From the NCBI RefSeq assembly GCF_011752565.1, contig NZ_VWXK01000011.1, forward strand, positions 1-64,000: a stretch of 64,000 nucleotides of DNA. Direction: 5' to 3'. The first letter of the stretch is position 1, and the number at the start of each line of letters is the position of its first letter. Made by a program: the position numbers and the translations under genes. This document shows positions 36,327 through 46,848 of the stretch, in pieces. The notes beneath the pieces are model-generated. The model did no database searches, was not told the DNA's origin, and was given only the letters and a program-made list of their open reading frames with translations. Source of the DNA: Pantoea sp. Ap-967 (GTDB taxonomy: Bacteria > Pseudomonadota > Gammaproteobacteria > Pseudomonadales > Pseudomonadaceae).

Positions 36327-36791
36327 ATGCAAGGTCACCCGGACGTAATCAACTACCTCGTCACGTTGCTGAAGGGCGAACTGGCCGCACGCGACCAGTA
36401 CTTCATCCACTCGCGCATGTACGAAGACTGGGGCCTGTCCAAGCTCTACGAGCGTATCAACCACGAGATGGAAGAAGAGACGCAGCACGCCGATGCCCTG
36501 ATGCGCCGCATCCTGATGCTCGAAGGTACCCCGGACATGCGCGCCGACGACCTGGAAGTGGGCAGCACCGTGCCGGAAATGATCGAGGCCGACCTCAAGC
36601 TTGAGTACAAGGTGCGTGGCGCACTGTGCAAGGGCATCGAGCTGTGCGAGCTGCACAAGGACTACATCAGCCGCGACATCCTGCGCGCGCAGCTGGCCGA
36701 CACTGAAGAAGACCACACCTATTGGCTTGAGAAGCAGCAGGGCTTGATCAAGGCCATTGGCCTGGAGAACTACCTGCAGTCGCAGATGTAA
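36327..36791 (+). CDS. ftnA: Ferritin of the bacterioferritin family, lacking the haem-ligand methionine
   Basis: Iron-storage protein of 154 residues with a four-helix bundle. The ferroxidase residues of Bfr are present: E18, E51, H54, a glutamate near 93, E127 and H130. Position 52, methionine in haem-binding Bfr, is threonine here (EEETQHA), so subunit-bridging haem is not expected. This matches the FtnA protein next to katA in P. aeruginosa, often labelled bfrA. The start at 36327 follows GGGAGAAG. An in-frame upstream extension to 36237 looks non-coding. Confidence 0.9.
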   Translation: MQGHPDVINYLVTLLKGELAARDQYFIHSRMYEDWGLSKLYERINHEMEEETQHADALMRRILMLEGTPDMRADDLEVGSTVPEMIEADLKLEYKVRGALCKGIELCELHKDYISRDILRAQLADTEEDHTYWLEKQQGLIKAIGLENYLQSQM

Positions 36792-36805
36792 GCGCGGGGC
36801 TGCGT

Positions 36806-36990
36806 TGCAGCCCATTCGCGGCACAAGGCCGCTCCTACAGGCAATCGCACGGCCCCGGCTTGATGCGTTCCCCTGTAGGAGCGGCCTTTTTTGTTGTGAA
36901 TGGGGCGCAACGCGCCCCCAGGCAATCGCATAGCTCCAGGGTGATGCATCCCCCTGTAGGAGCGGCCTTGTGCCGCGAATGGGGCGCAAA
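36806..36990. repeat. Cluster of Pseudomonas REP elements
   Basis: Three GTAGGAGCGGCC / GGCCGCTCCTAC units, in both orientations, lie between the ferritin gene and uvrA. They alternate with GCGCAA-type spacers (GGGGCGCAACGCGCCCCC, GGGGCGCAAAGCGCCCCC). The first inverted pair ends in TTTTTT and can act as a terminator for the ferritin gene. No gene is present. Confidence 0.85.
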
Positions 36991-37005
36991 GCGCCCCCAC
37001 GGCCG

Positions 37006-39840
37006 TCAAGCCCGATCCCGCTCCAGCAGCGGCTTCAGGTAATGCCCGGTATAGGACTGCTTCATCTTGCTCAGTTCCTCCGGCGTACCGCAGGCAATGA
37101 TCTGCCCACCCTTGGAACCACCCTCCGGCCCCAGGTCCACCAGCCAGTCGGCGGTCTTGATCACATCCAGGTTATGCTCGATCACCACCACGGTGTTGCC
37201 GTGGTCGCGCAGGCGATGCAGCACGTCCAGCAACTGCTGGATGTCGGCGAAATGCAAGCCGGTGGTGGGTTCGTCGAGGATGTACAGGGTCTTGCCGGTA
37301 TCGCGCTTGGACAACTCGCGCGACAGCTTCACCCGCTGCGCCTCACCGCCAGACAGGGTCGTCGCCGACTGCCCCAGCTTGATGTACGAAAGGCCCACGT
37401 CCATCAGCGTTTGCAGCTTGCGCGCCAGCGCCGGCACCGCATCGAAGAACTCACGGGCATCCTCGATGGTCATTTCCAGCACCTCGTGGATGTTCTTGCC
37501 CTTGTACTTGATCTCCAGGGTTTCGCGGTTGTAGCGCTTGCTCTTGCACACGTCGCACGGCACGTAGATGTCCGGCAGGAAGTGCATCTCCACCTTGATC
37601 AGGCCATCGCCCTGGCAGGCTTCGCAGCGCCCGCCCTTGACGTTGAACGAGAAACGCCCCGGGCCGTAGCCACGCGAGCGCGATTCCGGCACGCCGGAAA
37701 ACAGCTCGCGGATCGGCGTGAAGATGCCGGTGTAGGTTGCCGGGTTCGAGCGCGGCGTGCGACCAATCGGGCTCTGGTCAATGTCGACCACCTTGTCCAG
37801 GTGCTGCAGGCCATCCATGCTGCTGTGCGCCGCGGCTTCCAGGGTGCTTGCGCCGTTCAGGGCGGTGGCGGCCAGCGGGAACAAGGTGTTGTTGATCAGC
37901 GTCGACTTGCCAGAGCCGGATACGCCGGTCACGCAGGTCAGCAGGCCGATTGGAACTTCCAGGTCGACGTTCTGCAGGTTGTTGCCACGCGCGCCCTTGA
38001 GCTTGAGTTGCAGCTTCTTGTTGCGCGGGGTGCGCTTGGCCGGTACGACAATCTTCTTGCGCCCCGAGAGGTATTTGCCGGTCAGCGAGTCAGGGTGGTC
38101 CATGACCTCCTGAGGCGTGCCCTCGGCGACGATCTGCCCACCGTGCACACCGGCACCCGGGCCGATGTCGACCACGTAGTCGGCCAGGCGAATGGCGTCC
38201 TCGTCGTGCTCCACCACGATCACCGTATTGCCCAGGTCGCGCAGGTGGTTGAGGGTGGCCAGCAGGCGGTCGTTGTCCCGTTGATGAAGGCCGATGGACG
38301 GTTCATCGAGGATGTACATCACCCCGACCAAACCCGCACCGATCTGGCTCGCCAGGCGGATACGCTGGGCCTCGCCGCCGGACAGCGTATCGGCGCTGCG
38401 GTCCAGGGTCAGGTAGTCGAGGCCGACGTTCACCAGGAACTGCAGGCGCTCGCAAATTTCCTTGAGGATCTTCGCGGCGATCTCGCCACGGCGGCCGGTG
38501 AGGGTCAGCTCGCCGAAGTACTGGCTGGCTTCGCCAATCGGCAGGTTGGTCACCGCCGGCAGGGTTTTCTCGCCCACCCACACATGGCGGGCTTCACGGC
38601 GCAAGCGGGTGCCGCGGCAGTCCGGGCAGGGCTGGGTGCCGAGGAACTTGGCCAGTTCCTCGCGCACGGTGGCCGACTCGGTTTCCCGGTAGCGCCGCTC
38701 CAGGTTCGGCACGATGCCTTCGAACGGGTGCGAGCGCTTGACGATATCGCCACGGTCGTTGAGGTACTTGAAGTCAACGCTCTGCTTGCCGCTGCCGCCC
38801 AGGATCACCTTCTGGTGCTCGGCCGACAGCTCGCCGAACGGCTCCTCAAGGCTGAAACCGTAATGCGCCGCCAGCGAGCCGAGCATCTGGAAGTAGTAGA
38901 CGTTACGCCGGTCCCAACCGCGAATCGCGCCTTCGGCCAAGGTCAGCTCGCTGTTGACCAGGCGCTTGGTGTCGAAGAACTGCTTCACCCCCAGGCCGTC
39001 ACAGGTCGGGCAGGCACCGGCCGGGTTGTTGAACGAAAACAGCTTGGGTTCCAGCTCGCTGATCGCGTGGCCGCACACCGGGCAGGCAAAGCGCGCGGAG
39101 AAGATCATTTCATCGCCTGGCTCGTCGTCCATCGGTGCTACCAGGGCGATGCCGTCGGCCAGCTTCAGTGCCGTCTCGAACGATTCGGCCAGGCGCTGCT
39201 GCAGGTCGGCGCGAACCTTGAAACGGTCCACCACCACATCGATGCTGTGCTTTTTCTGCTTGTCCAGCTTGGGCAGTTCGTCCAGCTCGTAGAGCTTGCC
39301 GTTGACCCGTGCGCGCACGAAGCCCTGGGCGCGCAGCTCGTCGAACACCGCCAGGTGCTCGCCCTTGCGCTCACGCACCACTGGCGCCAGCAGCATCAGC
39401 TTGCTGCCTTCGGGGCGCTCCAGCACCAGGTCGACCATCTGGCTGATGGTTTGCGCTTCCAGCGGGATATCGTGGTCCGGGCAGCGTGGCGTACCGACGC
39501 GGGCATACAGCAGGCGCAGGTAGTCGTAGATTTCGGTGATGGTGCCGACCGTCGAGCGCGGGTTGTGCGAAGTCGACTTCTGCTCGATGGAAATGGCCGG
39601 CGACAGGCCTTCGATGGTGTCGACGTCGGGCTTTTCCATCATCGACAGGAACTGCCGGGCATAGGCCGACAACGACTCGACGTAGCGGCGCTGGCCTTCG
39701 GCGTAGAGGGTGTCGAACGCCAGGGACGACTTGCCGGATCCGGACAGGCCGGTGATCACGATCAGTTTGTCCCGCGGCAGGGTCAGGTCGATGTTCTTCA
39801 GGTTGTGGGTACGTGCCCCACGAATCAGGATCTTGTCCAC
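37006..39840 (-). CDS. uvrA: Excinuclease ABC subunit A
   Basis: UvrA recognises DNA damage in nucleotide excision repair as an ABC-type ATPase dimer. The 944-residue protein starts at GTG ([17 protein letters not shown]). Walker A sites are GLSGSGKSS (residues 31-39) and GVSGSGKST (around 640). The zinc modules include [17 protein letters not shown] and CDVC. ABC signatures ([18 protein letters not shown]) are also present. A longer open frame upstream to 40728 overlaps the divergent transporter gene and is rejected. No LexA box was recognised in the 129-base divergent region. Confidence 0.97.
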   Translation of the reverse strand: MDKILIRGARTHNLKNIDLTLPRDKLIVITGLSGSGKSSLAFDTLYAEGQRRYVESLSAYARQFLSMMEKPDVDTIEGLSPAISIEQKSTSHNPRSTVGTITEIYDYLRLLYARVGTPRCPDHDIPLEAQTISQMVDLVLERPEGSKLMLLAPVVRERKGEHLAVFDELRAQGFVRARVNGKLYELDELPKLDKQKKHSIDVVVDRFKVRADLQQRLAESFETALKLADGIALVAPMDDEPGDEMIFSARFACPVCGHAISELEPKLFSFNNPAGACPTCDGLGVKQFFDTKRLVNSELTLAEGAIRGWDRRNVYYFQMLGSLAAHYGFSLEEPFGELSAEHQKVILGGSGKQSVDFKYLNDRGDIVKRSHPFEGIVPNLERRYRETESATVREELAKFLGTQPCPDCRGTRLRREARHVWVGEKTLPAVTNLPIGEASQYFGELTLTGRRGEIAAKILKEICERLQFLVNVGLDYLTLDRSADTLSGGEAQRIRLASQIGAGLVGVMYILDEPSIGLHQRDNDRLLATLNHLRDLGNTVIVVEHDEDAIRLADYVVDIGPGAGVHGGQIVAEGTPQEVMDHPDSLTGKYLSGRKKIVVPAKRTPRNKKLQLKLKGARGNNLQNVDLEVPIGLLTCVTGVSGSGKSTLINNTLFPLAATALNGASTLEAAAHSSMDGLQHLDKVVDIDQSPIGRTPRSNPATYTGIFTPIRELFSGVPESRSRGYGPGRFSFNVKGGRCEACQGDGLIKVEMHFLPDIYVPCDVCKSKRYNRETLEIKYKGKNIHEVLEMTIEDAREFFDAVPALARKLQTLMDVGLSYIKLGQSATTLSGGEAQRVKLSRELSKRDTGKTLYILDEPTTGLHFADIQQLLDVLHRLRDHGNTVVVIEHNLDVIKTADWLVDLGPEGGSKGGQIIACGTPEELSKMKQSYTGHYLKPLLERDRA

Positions 39841-39969
39841 TGCGGCCTCGCTCGGCGGGCATAAACAAGGAAGTATACGGCGCCCTGCCAGTACGCGGCA
39901 AAGCGTCGCGTAGATGCCGTCAAGCTGTCGGACTGATAGAATCGCCGCCGGTTCACACGAGGTTAATCC

Positions 39970-41364
39970 ATGCACGACACCCACAACGAGCGCATGAGCA
40001 GCGGCGAAACCCGCGCTGCTGGCGGCCTGGCCCTGGTCTTTGCCTTTCGTATGCTGGGCATGTTCATGGTCTTGCCGGTGCTGGCCACCTACGGCATGGA
40101 CCTGGCCGGGGCCAGCCCTGCATTGATCGGCCTGGCGATTGGCGCCTATGGCCTGACCCAGGCAGTATTGCAGATTCCATTCGGGATGATTTCCGACCGC
40201 ATCGGTCGCCGCCCGGTGATTTACCTGGGGCTGGTGATCTTTGCCCTGGGCAGCGTCCTGGCCGCCCAGGCCGACTCCATCTGGGGCGTGATTGCCGGGC
40301 GCATCCTGCAAGGTGCCGGGGCGATTTCCGCCGCGGTCATGGCCTTGCTCTCGGACCTGACCCGCGAACAGCATCGCACCAAGGCCATGGCCATGATCGG
40401 CATGAGCATTGGCCTGTCGTTCGCCGTGGCCATGGTGATCGGGCCAGTGCTCACAAGCCACTTCGGCTTGTCGGGATTGTTCCTGGCCACTGCAGGACTT
40501 GCCCTCGTCGGTATCCTGCTGATCGCCTTCGTGGTGCCCAACACCCACAGCACGCTGCAGCACCGCGAGTCGGGCGTGGCGCGCCAGGCACTCGGCCCGA
40601 CCCTGCGCCATCCGGACCTTCTGCGCCTGGACGCAAGCATCTTCATCCTTCACGCCATCCTCATGGCGAGCTTCGTCGCACTGCCCCTGGCGTTCGTCGA
40701 GCGCGGCGGCCTGCCCAAGGAGCAGCACTGGTGGGTATACCTGACCGCGCTGTTCATCTCATTTTTTGCAATGGTCCCGTTCATCATCTACGGCGAAAAA
40801 AAGCGCAAGATGAAACGTGTGTTGGCCGGCGCGGTCGGTGTCTTGCTGCTGACGGAGATATACTTCTGGGAGTGGGCTGACGGTTTGCGCGGACTGGTGA
40901 TTGGCACCGTGGTATTCTTTACCGCATTCAACCTGCTGGAGGCGTCGTTGCCTTCACTGGTGAGCAAAGTGTCGCCTGCCGGTGGCAAGGGGACGGCGAT
41001 GGGGGTTTACTCCACCAGCCAGTTCCTCGGTGCGGCGCTGGGCGGCATCCTCGGTGGCTGGTTGTTCCAGCACGGTGGGCTGAACACGGTGTTCCTCGGT
41101 TGCGCGGTGCTGTGTGCCATCTGGCTGGTCGTCGCCTTGAGCATGAACGAGCCGCCCTATGTGACCAGCCTGCGCATGCCGCTGACGCCGGAAGCAGTCC
41201 GCGAAGCCGGCCTGACCGAGCGCCTGATGGCCGTGCCGGGTGTGACCGACGCTGTGGTGGTGGCAGAAGAGGCCGCCATCTATATCAAACTGGATACGAA
41301 AATTTTGGACCGTGCGACCCTCGAGCGACTGGTGAACCCAGCCTCTTCGGCGTGCGAAGCCTAG
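39970..41364 (+). CDS. MFS transporter, YajR-like with C-terminal YAM-type domain
   Basis: A 464-residue major facilitator superfamily exporter with twelve hydrophobic segments. Motif A is [15 protein letters not shown] between helices 2 and 3. After the last helix is a soluble domain of about 75 residues ([23 protein letters not shown]). It fits the ferredoxin-like YAM domain of E. coli YajR. Substrate unknown. It diverges from uvrA and ends 9 bases before ssb, the conserved uvrA-MFS-ssb order of Pseudomonas. A second methionine at 40003 is an alternative start. Confidence 0.9.
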   Translation: MHDTHNERMSSGETRAAGGLALVFAFRMLGMFMVLPVLATYGMDLAGASPALIGLAIGAYGLTQAVLQIPFGMISDRIGRRPVIYLGLVIFALGSVLAAQADSIWGVIAGRILQGAGAISAAVMALLSDLTREQHRTKAMAMIGMSIGLSFAVAMVIGPVLTSHFGLSGLFLATAGLALVGILLIAFVVPNTHSTLQHRESGVARQALGPTLRHPDLLRLDASIFILHAILMASFVALPLAFVERGGLPKEQHWWVYLTALFISFFAMVPFIIYGEKKRKMKRVLAGAVGVLLLTEIYFWEWADGLRGLVIGTVVFFTAFNLLEASLPSLVSKVSPAGGKGTAMGVYSTSQFLGAALGGILGGWLFQHGGLNTVFLGCAVLCAIWLVVALSMNEPPYVTSLRMPLTPEAVREAGLTERLMAVPGVTDAVVVAEEAAIYIKLDTKILDRATLERLVNPASSACEA

Positions 41365-41373
41365 GAGAACGTT

Positions 41374-41913
41374 ATGGCCCGTGGGGTTAACAAAGTCATT
41401 CTGGTCGGCACCTGTGGCCAGGATCCCGAAGTCCGCTACCTGCCCAACGGTAACGCCGTGACCAACCTGAGCCTGGCCACCAGCGAGCAGTGGACCGACA
41501 AGCAGTCGGGCCAGAAGGTCGAGCGTACCGAGTGGCACCGTGTGTCGCTGTTCGGCAAGGTTGCCGAAATTGCCGGCGAATACCTGCGCAAAGGTTCGCA
41601 GTGCTACATCGAAGGCAAGCTGCAGACCCGCGAGTGGGAAAAAGACGGCATCAAGCGCTATACCACTGAGATCATCGTCGACATCAACGGCACCATGCAG
41701 CTGCTCGGCGGTCGTCCGCAGAACCAGCAGCAGGGCGGCGACCCTTACAACCAGGGTGGCGGCAACTACGGTGGCGGCCAACAGCAACAGTACAACCAGG
41801 CCCCGCGCCAGCAAGCGCCACGCCCGCAGCAACAACAGCGCCCAGCGCCACAGCAGCCAGCACCACAGCCGGCGGCTGACTTTGACAGCTTTGATGACGA
41901 TATTCCGTTCTAG
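41374..41913 (+). CDS. ssb: Single-stranded DNA-binding protein
   Basis: SSB coats single-stranded DNA and recruits repair and replication partners. The 179-residue protein has the OB fold (residues 1-110, [20 protein letters not shown]), a glutamine/proline/glycine-rich linker, and the acidic tail [11 protein letters not shown]. It is the last backbone gene. The accessory island begins within the next 130 bases. Confidence 0.98.
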   Translation: MARGVNKVILVGTCGQDPEVRYLPNGNAVTNLSLATSEQWTDKQSGQKVERTEWHRVSLFGKVAEIAGEYLRKGSQCYIEGKLQTREWEKDGIKRYTTEIIVDINGTMQLLGGRPQNQQQGGDPYNQGGGNYGGGQQQQYNQAPRQQAPRPQQQQRPAPQQPAPQPAADFDSFDDDIPF

Positions 41914-41950
41914 GATATAGCTGAGACCTATTTGTAAAGTTTTTTCTCCA

Positions 41951-41984
41951 AAAGCCCCAGGTGCTAGGCCCCTGGGGCTTTTTC
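41951..41984 (+). terminator. ssb terminator
   Basis: The stem AAGCCCCAGG/CCTGGGGCTT is followed by TTT. It is the last recognisable backbone element and lies 58 bases before the first recombinase gene. Island insertion may have occurred in or just after it. Confidence 0.9.
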
Positions 41985-42042
41985 TATGCCCAAAAATAAG
42001 TAAAAATTAGACGGTCATATGTGGCCGGGAGGATAGTTAGTC

Positions 42043-43284
42043 ATGGTTGTAAAGAATTTAACAGTCACACCGGCCAGGGTGGCTAAAATCAAAAACTTCA
42101 GCTTCAAGGAGGGGGAGAGATCTTGCGTGGTGGTAGGTGCTGGGGGGATGCCTCTCTACTATCCCAATCTGTATCTCACGACCCAGGTGAGGAACAGCAG
42201 CCGCTCTTCCTCAACGCTTACAAACTCCGCAGGGCACCTGTGCGCATTCCTCCAAGCCATGGACGAAGCAGGTGTGGACCTGGTGTCTCGCATGTCGGCA
42301 GGGTACGTCCTGGAACCATTCGAGGTAGAAGCCCTCAGAGGGGCATTCCAGCGCCGCTTGCTTGATCAGCCTGAAAAGAAGCATGGGATCTCTTTCTTCT
42401 CCCTTCGAGCAACGGTGTCGAAGGAGGTCATGCACGCCAGGGTTGGCGTGGCTACCAAATACATTGACTGGCTCGCGAAACAATACCTACGGGCACCGCG
42501 CGATCCAGACGAGCTAGCCCGGATCACCCAGGCCTTGAAAGAACTTCGGCCCATCAATAAAAAAAGAAACACCATAAAAAGAAAAAGAGGTCTTAGTGAA
42601 GTGGCAGTGGCAGCAGTAATCGAACTGCTTCGCCCTGGCTCCAATCTCAATATCTGGGACGATCCTGCAACGCAGATCCGAAACCGCTTACTATTCACTG
42701 TGATGTATGAGCTAGGAATACGGCGCGGCGAACTGCTGAATCTGAAAATTGAAGATCTGGACTTCGGTGCGAACCAAATCTCTGTGATGCGCCGTGCGGA
42801 CGAAAAAGACGATCCTAGGCCCGATCAGCCACTGGTTAAAACCAATGATCGATTACTGCCTGTAAAGGCCGTGCTCATGAACGAATTGCGTCGCTACATT
42901 ACTGATCATCGACGCCATGTCCCAGGTGCCAAAAGACATGGTTTCGTTTTTGTGACGCATAAATCGGGGCCTACCCAAGGGCATCCTCTTTCAATCGTCA
43001 ATTATAAAAACATCGTCAATAGCTTGCGCGATGCCGTCCCCCCGCTTGCCGAGTTCTCAGGTCATGATTTGAGGCATTACTGGAATGAGCGATTCTCTAG
43101 GCTTATGGAAACAGCCGAAGTCAGTGGACCAGAAGAAGAGCTAATGCGTTCGCAGCTCATGGGCTGGAAATTTGGCAGTGGTACTGCGAAACACTATGTT
43201 CAAAGGTACGTTGAGAAAAAAGCTAGGGAGCATAGCTTGAAGATGCAGGAAGAAAATATCAAGATTCCGGAGTTCAAATCATGA
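42043..43284 (+). CDS. Tyrosine recombinase 1 of the island recombinase operon
   Basis: A 413-residue site-specific recombinase that should cut and rejoin DNA through a tyrosine-phosphate bond. The catalytic residues can be placed: R227 in GIRRGELL, H341-x-x-R344 in GHDLRHYW, and nucleophile Y385 in KHYVQRY. The N-terminal 180 residues are probably the core-binding domain. A GGGAGG site precedes the ATG. The gene overlaps the next recombinase by 4 bases (ATGA). Its substrate ends are unknown. Confidence 0.92.
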   Translation: MVVKNLTVTPARVAKIKNFSFKEGERSCVVVGAGGMPLYYPNLYLTTQVRNSSRSSSTLTNSAGHLCAFLQAMDEAGVDLVSRMSAGYVLEPFEVEALRGAFQRRLLDQPEKKHGISFFSLRATVSKEVMHARVGVATKYIDWLAKQYLRAPRDPDELARITQALKELRPINKKRNTIKRKRGLSEVAVAAVIELLRPGSNLNIWDDPATQIRNRLLFTVMYELGIRRGELLNLKIEDLDFGANQISVMRRADEKDDPRPDQPLVKTNDRLLPVKAVLMNELRRYITDHRRHVPGAKRHGFVFVTHKSGPTQGHPLSIVNYKNIVNSLRDAVPPLAEFSGHDLRHYWNERFSRLMETAEVSGPEEELMRSQLMGWKFGSGTAKHYVQRYVEKKAREHSLKMQEENIKIPEFKS

Positions 43285-44855
43285 CGCCAATGATCGCTAC
43301 GTCTGGCGCCAGATCGCCTCAAACGGAACAGGAGACTTTTCGTGAGCTGATTGCCACCGATGCCTCTACCCTCATATCGGTCATGGGCTGGGAGTTCTCG
43401 CCGGGTGATTCCACTTGGAAGCTGAGTAAAGACCATACGCTAAATTTGGACTTGGTCATGAGCAGGACGCCCCTAGAATACAGGGCAGCTGTCCGTAAAA
43501 TGCTGGCTCACTATTGCACAACTTTCTCCGCTGCATCGGTTTTCACAGTTGCGAACGCTTTATGGAAATACTTTGAAGCTACAAATGGGAAAATTGATAC
43601 CGTTCAGCTTATAAATTTCAAGTCAGCAATTGGCGATAATCAAGAGTACTTACAGATTCTCCGGCCCTTCTTCAGGCGATGGCTTGTTTTTGGCTTCCCA
43701 GGGGTAGCGAAAGATGTTGTAAGCATGTTGGATAGCTGGAGGTTGCGCGGGCGCGAGAAGGGCTTGGCGATCAAGTCCATGGACCCTGAGAAGGGCGCGT
43801 TGTCGGATTTCGAGTTCGCAGAATTCAATGATCGCCTAGTTTTCGGGTATGAATCAGGCGCAATTGACCTCTATGATCTCTGTGTTTGCCTGATCCTCGC
43901 TACCACAGGTCGACGCCCCACACAGCTTACCCATTTGAAATGCGGTGACCTCATTTCCGTTCCTCTCGGAGATGGAGGGGAAGACTACTTCCTTCATATT
44001 CCTAGGGCGAAGCAGGAAGGCGGGTCGTTCCGTGATGAATTTAAAACATACCAGCTGACAAAGAGCATGTGGGAGCTTCTGGAAAGCCACAAGCAAAAAG
44101 TCTGGAAAAGATTTGAAGATGCTGGGTTCATGCTGAGCTTTGATCAGCAGAAAATGCTTCCTCTCTTTCCGAGTAAACGCAAGCTGCCGGTTGCCACTAC
44201 TGCCGAGCTGATCGCGGCCCTTCCTACAGATATCTTGCATGTCCGAACTAAGGTTTTTACCGACACGCTGACTACGACCGTAGAGAATCTCGGGGTTATT
44301 TCGGAGAGAACAAATGATGCGCTGCATGTTTTCGCGAAGCGATTCAGGTACACGCTCGGTACACGAGCAGCTCGCGAGGGTGTGAGTAAATATGTCATTG
44401 CTGAGCTTCTTGATCATTCAGATACCCAGCATGTGGACGTGTATACTGAGAATGCACCTGAGCATCTAAAAAAGATTGATGAGGCTTTGGGATTTCAGCT
44501 GGCGGTATATGCTCAGGCGTTCGCTGGAAATCTAGTAGATTCTGAGCTGGATGCGTTACGCGGGTCAGATCCTTCGAGCCGAGTCAAACACAAAAAATGT
44601 GGTGTGGGTACCTGCGGTAATTTTTCGTATTGCGGCATGAATGCACCGCGCCCATGCTACACCTGCGTTAATTTCCAACCGTGGGCAGATGGCCCGCACG
44701 AAGAACTTTATATCGAGCTGATAGAAGAGCGTGAGCAAATCCTTGCTGATACAGGTGACTTAGCTGTTGCTGCCGTACTGGATCGCACCATTGTCGCAGT
44801 TGCAGAAGTAATTCGTAAATGTGATGAGCGTAAAAGGTCCAAGGCAAATGAGTAA
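43281..44855 (+). CDS. Tyrosine recombinase 2 of the island recombinase operon
   Basis: A 524-residue second recombinase with a divergent active site. Arginine R211/R212 lies in TTGRRPTQL. The second box reads RFRYTLGTR (R356) without the usual leading histidine. LLDHSDTQHVDVY carries the probable nucleophile Y388. The C-terminal third has cysteines in a CGVGTCGNFSYCG pattern, perhaps metal binding. Such variant boxes occur in the TnpB-type proteins of Tn554-like elements. It overlaps its neighbours on both sides. Confidence 0.88.
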   Translation: MTPMIATSGARSPQTEQETFRELIATDASTLISVMGWEFSPGDSTWKLSKDHTLNLDLVMSRTPLEYRAAVRKMLAHYCTTFSAASVFTVANALWKYFEATNGKIDTVQLINFKSAIGDNQEYLQILRPFFRRWLVFGFPGVAKDVVSMLDSWRLRGREKGLAIKSMDPEKGALSDFEFAEFNDRLVFGYESGAIDLYDLCVCLILATTGRRPTQLTHLKCGDLISVPLGDGGEDYFLHIPRAKQEGGSFRDEFKTYQLTKSMWELLESHKQKVWKRFEDAGFMLSFDQQKMLPLFPSKRKLPVATTAELIAALPTDILHVRTKVFTDTLTTTVENLGVISERTNDALHVFAKRFRYTLGTRAAREGVSKYVIAELLDHSDTQHVDVYTENAPEHLKKIDEALGFQLAVYAQAFAGNLVDSELDALRGSDPSSRVKHKKCGVGTCGNFSYCGMNAPRPCYTCVNFQPWADGPHEELYIELIEEREQILADTGDLAVAAVLDRTIVAVAEVIRKCDERKRSKANE

Positions 44856-46848
44856 TCTATTTCATTTCACAAGCAGGGCGGAGCTGAGCGCCCAAGAAAA
44901 CTTAAAAGAATTCATTGATAGGTGTCGGAACGAATTAACTGTCTTTGGCAAAGAGTTGGATTTTGATGCTTGGCTATGGCCGAAGGCTGCTAATTTCACT
45001 AAGCTTGGTTCCGGTTCTCGGTCTACAAGCATTGATGATAAGATGGCAGAGCCATTCATTTCATTTGCGAAAGCCTATTTCAGATATCAGCAGGGCCATA
45101 ATCCAACTGGTACTAAAAATGAAACTAAGGCACTTAAAGTGTTAGAGAAGGTACTGACCGAATTGCACGGTCAACCCGATATCCTAAAGTTAAATAGCTC
45201 TGTGCTTGATCAAGCTGCTCTCGTAGCGCGAGAATATTACACCGCTGTTGCATACCAATGCGGCCGTGAGCTTCAGCGGTTGGCCAAGTTTGTCAGTGAG
45301 AACGGCTTGATCCCGGTGTCGTGCGCAACGTGGGTGAATCCAATCGCTCGACCTGACAGCGCAGCACGGACCGGAAAGAAGGCTAGTGAAGCAAGGGAGA
45401 AAAAGCTCCCTCATCCCGATGCGGTGCTGGCCCTCGCGGACATCTTTGCCAATGTAACTGACGATCCGAGGGATATATTCACCACCTCCGTTTTTGCATT
45501 GCTGATGAGCGGAAGCGTTCGCATTTCAGAAGTCTTGAGCCTGCCGAATAATTGCGAGGTTCACGATGTTGATAAGTATGGTGATCCGGTTTATCGAATA
45601 GGCTATTTTTCCGGTAAGGGATTCGGTGCCAATCTGAAGCCTGTGCCCACGGTCATGGTGCCGATTGTCCAAGAAGCGCTGAAACGCATCAGAACAATTA
45701 CCGAAGAAGGCAGGGCGTTAGGTAAATGGCTAGAGGCTAATCCTGACCAAATGTTTATTCATCCTGATTCCAGACATAAAGATCGAACCAAGATTCTGAC
45801 TGAAGTGGAAGCATGCGAAGCTCTGGGCTTCGGATTGCCAGCACATGAAGCTAAGCAGCGTATGTATCATCTCTATGGTTTTAAGAAAGGTGATGTTATT
45901 ACGCTGGACGCGCTGTGGGATAAGCTTAAGGATCGAGTTGATAAAAAATTCCCGGTCGTCAGTGAAAAGGCAGGCGTTAATTACGGTGATGCTCTTTTTG
46001 CCATGCAGCAGAACCGGCTCCATGCACAGCGCGGAACCTTGCGGGTGCTCCCTTGGTTGCCAAGCGTGAACATCGTCAATAATGATCTTTCTCCGCGTGA
46101 AAGCTTAGAGGAAGGGGCGCATACAAGTATCTTCGCTCGGTATGGCTTCCGCCATTCGGATGGTTCGGAGATGAAGATCACTACTCATCAAATGCGTCAT
46201 ATGATCGACACGATGGGGCATCGTGGTGGTCTTTCGGAAGACGATATTGCGCGATTCGCAGGGCGCGCTGATCCTAAGCAAAACCGCGTCTACAATCACC
46301 TCACGCCGAAAGAGTTGGCTGCGAAATACGAGGCGGTACAGCTTGCCGCTGGTTATGATCAGTCGGTCCTAATCCATTGTGAACCCGTAAGCCGAGAAGC
46401 TTACGAACTAGCTCCGAAAGGGCCTGTGCATAGGTCGCGCTATGGATTCTGCCTCCACGACTTTGCCGCTGCTCCTTGCGGTCAGTTCCGAGAATGCTTG
46501 AACTGCAATGAGCACCTTTGCGAAAAACGGCCAGATACGAAAGAAGAGATCGAGTCGCAATTGGCTGACATTGAGGAGCAGTTGGCTGCGTCCGAGGCCG
46601 CGATGAATGAGGGGCATTACGGGGCTGATCGATGGTACGAGCACCATAGTTTATCTGCTGCGAGGATGCGCGAGCTGGTTGGGATTTTGAAGGATGATAG
46701 TGTGCCAGAAGGGTCTTTCATCAGGCTGCGTCGAGAGAATCAGCCAAGCCATTCTGCACGTGCGCTTCGTGCGCGAGGTGAGATGCTTACCAAGGCTATT
46801 TCTGAAGAGCTGAGTAACCGCTTGGCCAATTTGATGGAGATGATGTAG
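44848..46848 (+). CDS. Tyrosine recombinase 3 of the island recombinase operon
   Basis: A 666-residue third recombinase. Catalytic positions are R225 in GSVRISEVL, H447-x-x-R450 in THQMRHMID, and Y482 in NRVYNHL. A long N-terminal region precedes the catalytic domain. A cysteine cluster (APCGQFRECLNCNEHLC) and a basic helical tail follow it. The ATG at 44848 overlaps the stop of recombinase 2. An upstream GTG at 44821 is possible. It may correspond to the large recombinase of gamma-mobile-trio elements, but I cannot confirm that without a search. Confidence 0.88.
   Translation: MSNLFHFTSRAELSAQENLKEFIDRCRNELTVFGKELDFDAWLWPKAANFTKLGSGSRSTSIDDKMAEPFISFAKAYFRYQQGHNPTGTKNETKALKVLEKVLTELHGQPDILKLNSSVLDQAALVAREYYTAVAYQCGRELQRLAKFVSENGLIPVSCATWVNPIARPDSAARTGKKASEAREKKLPHPDAVLALADIFANVTDDPRDIFTTSVFALLMSGSVRISEVLSLPNNCEVHDVDKYGDPVYRIGYFSGKGFGANLKPVPTVMVPIVQEALKRIRTITEEGRALGKWLEANPDQMFIHPDSRHKDRTKILTEVEACEALGFGLPAHEAKQRMYHLYGFKKGDVITLDALWDKLKDRVDKKFPVVSEKAGVNYGDALFAMQQNRLHAQRGTLRVLPWLPSVNIVNNDLSPRESLEEGAHTSIFARYGFRHSDGSEMKITTHQMRHMIDTMGHRGGLSEDDIARFAGRADPKQNRVYNHLTPKELAAKYEAVQLAAGYDQSVLIHCEPVSREAYELAPKGPVHRSRYGFCLHDFAAAPCGQFRECLNCNEHLCEKRPDTKEEIESQLADIEEQLAASEAAMNEGHYGADRWYEHHSLSAARMRELVGILKDDSVPEGSFIRLRRENQPSHSARALRARGEMLTKAISEELSNRLANLMEMM

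Noticed and set aside
36806..36990. Clustered repeats as a CRISPR array
   Set aside because: Repeats are in alternating orientation, of variable spacing, and match Pseudomonas REP cores. No cas genes are near.
36970..39864. 964-codon plus-strand frame opposite uvrA
   Set aside because: The reverse-strand UvrA sequence is certain, with two Walker sites and zinc modules. The plus-strand translation is arginine/glutamine-rich and shows no motif.
39841..40728. N-terminal extension of uvrA in the same frame
   Set aside because: It would overlap the divergent MFS gene, and its translation is unlike UvrA. The family start [17 protein letters not shown] begins at 39840.
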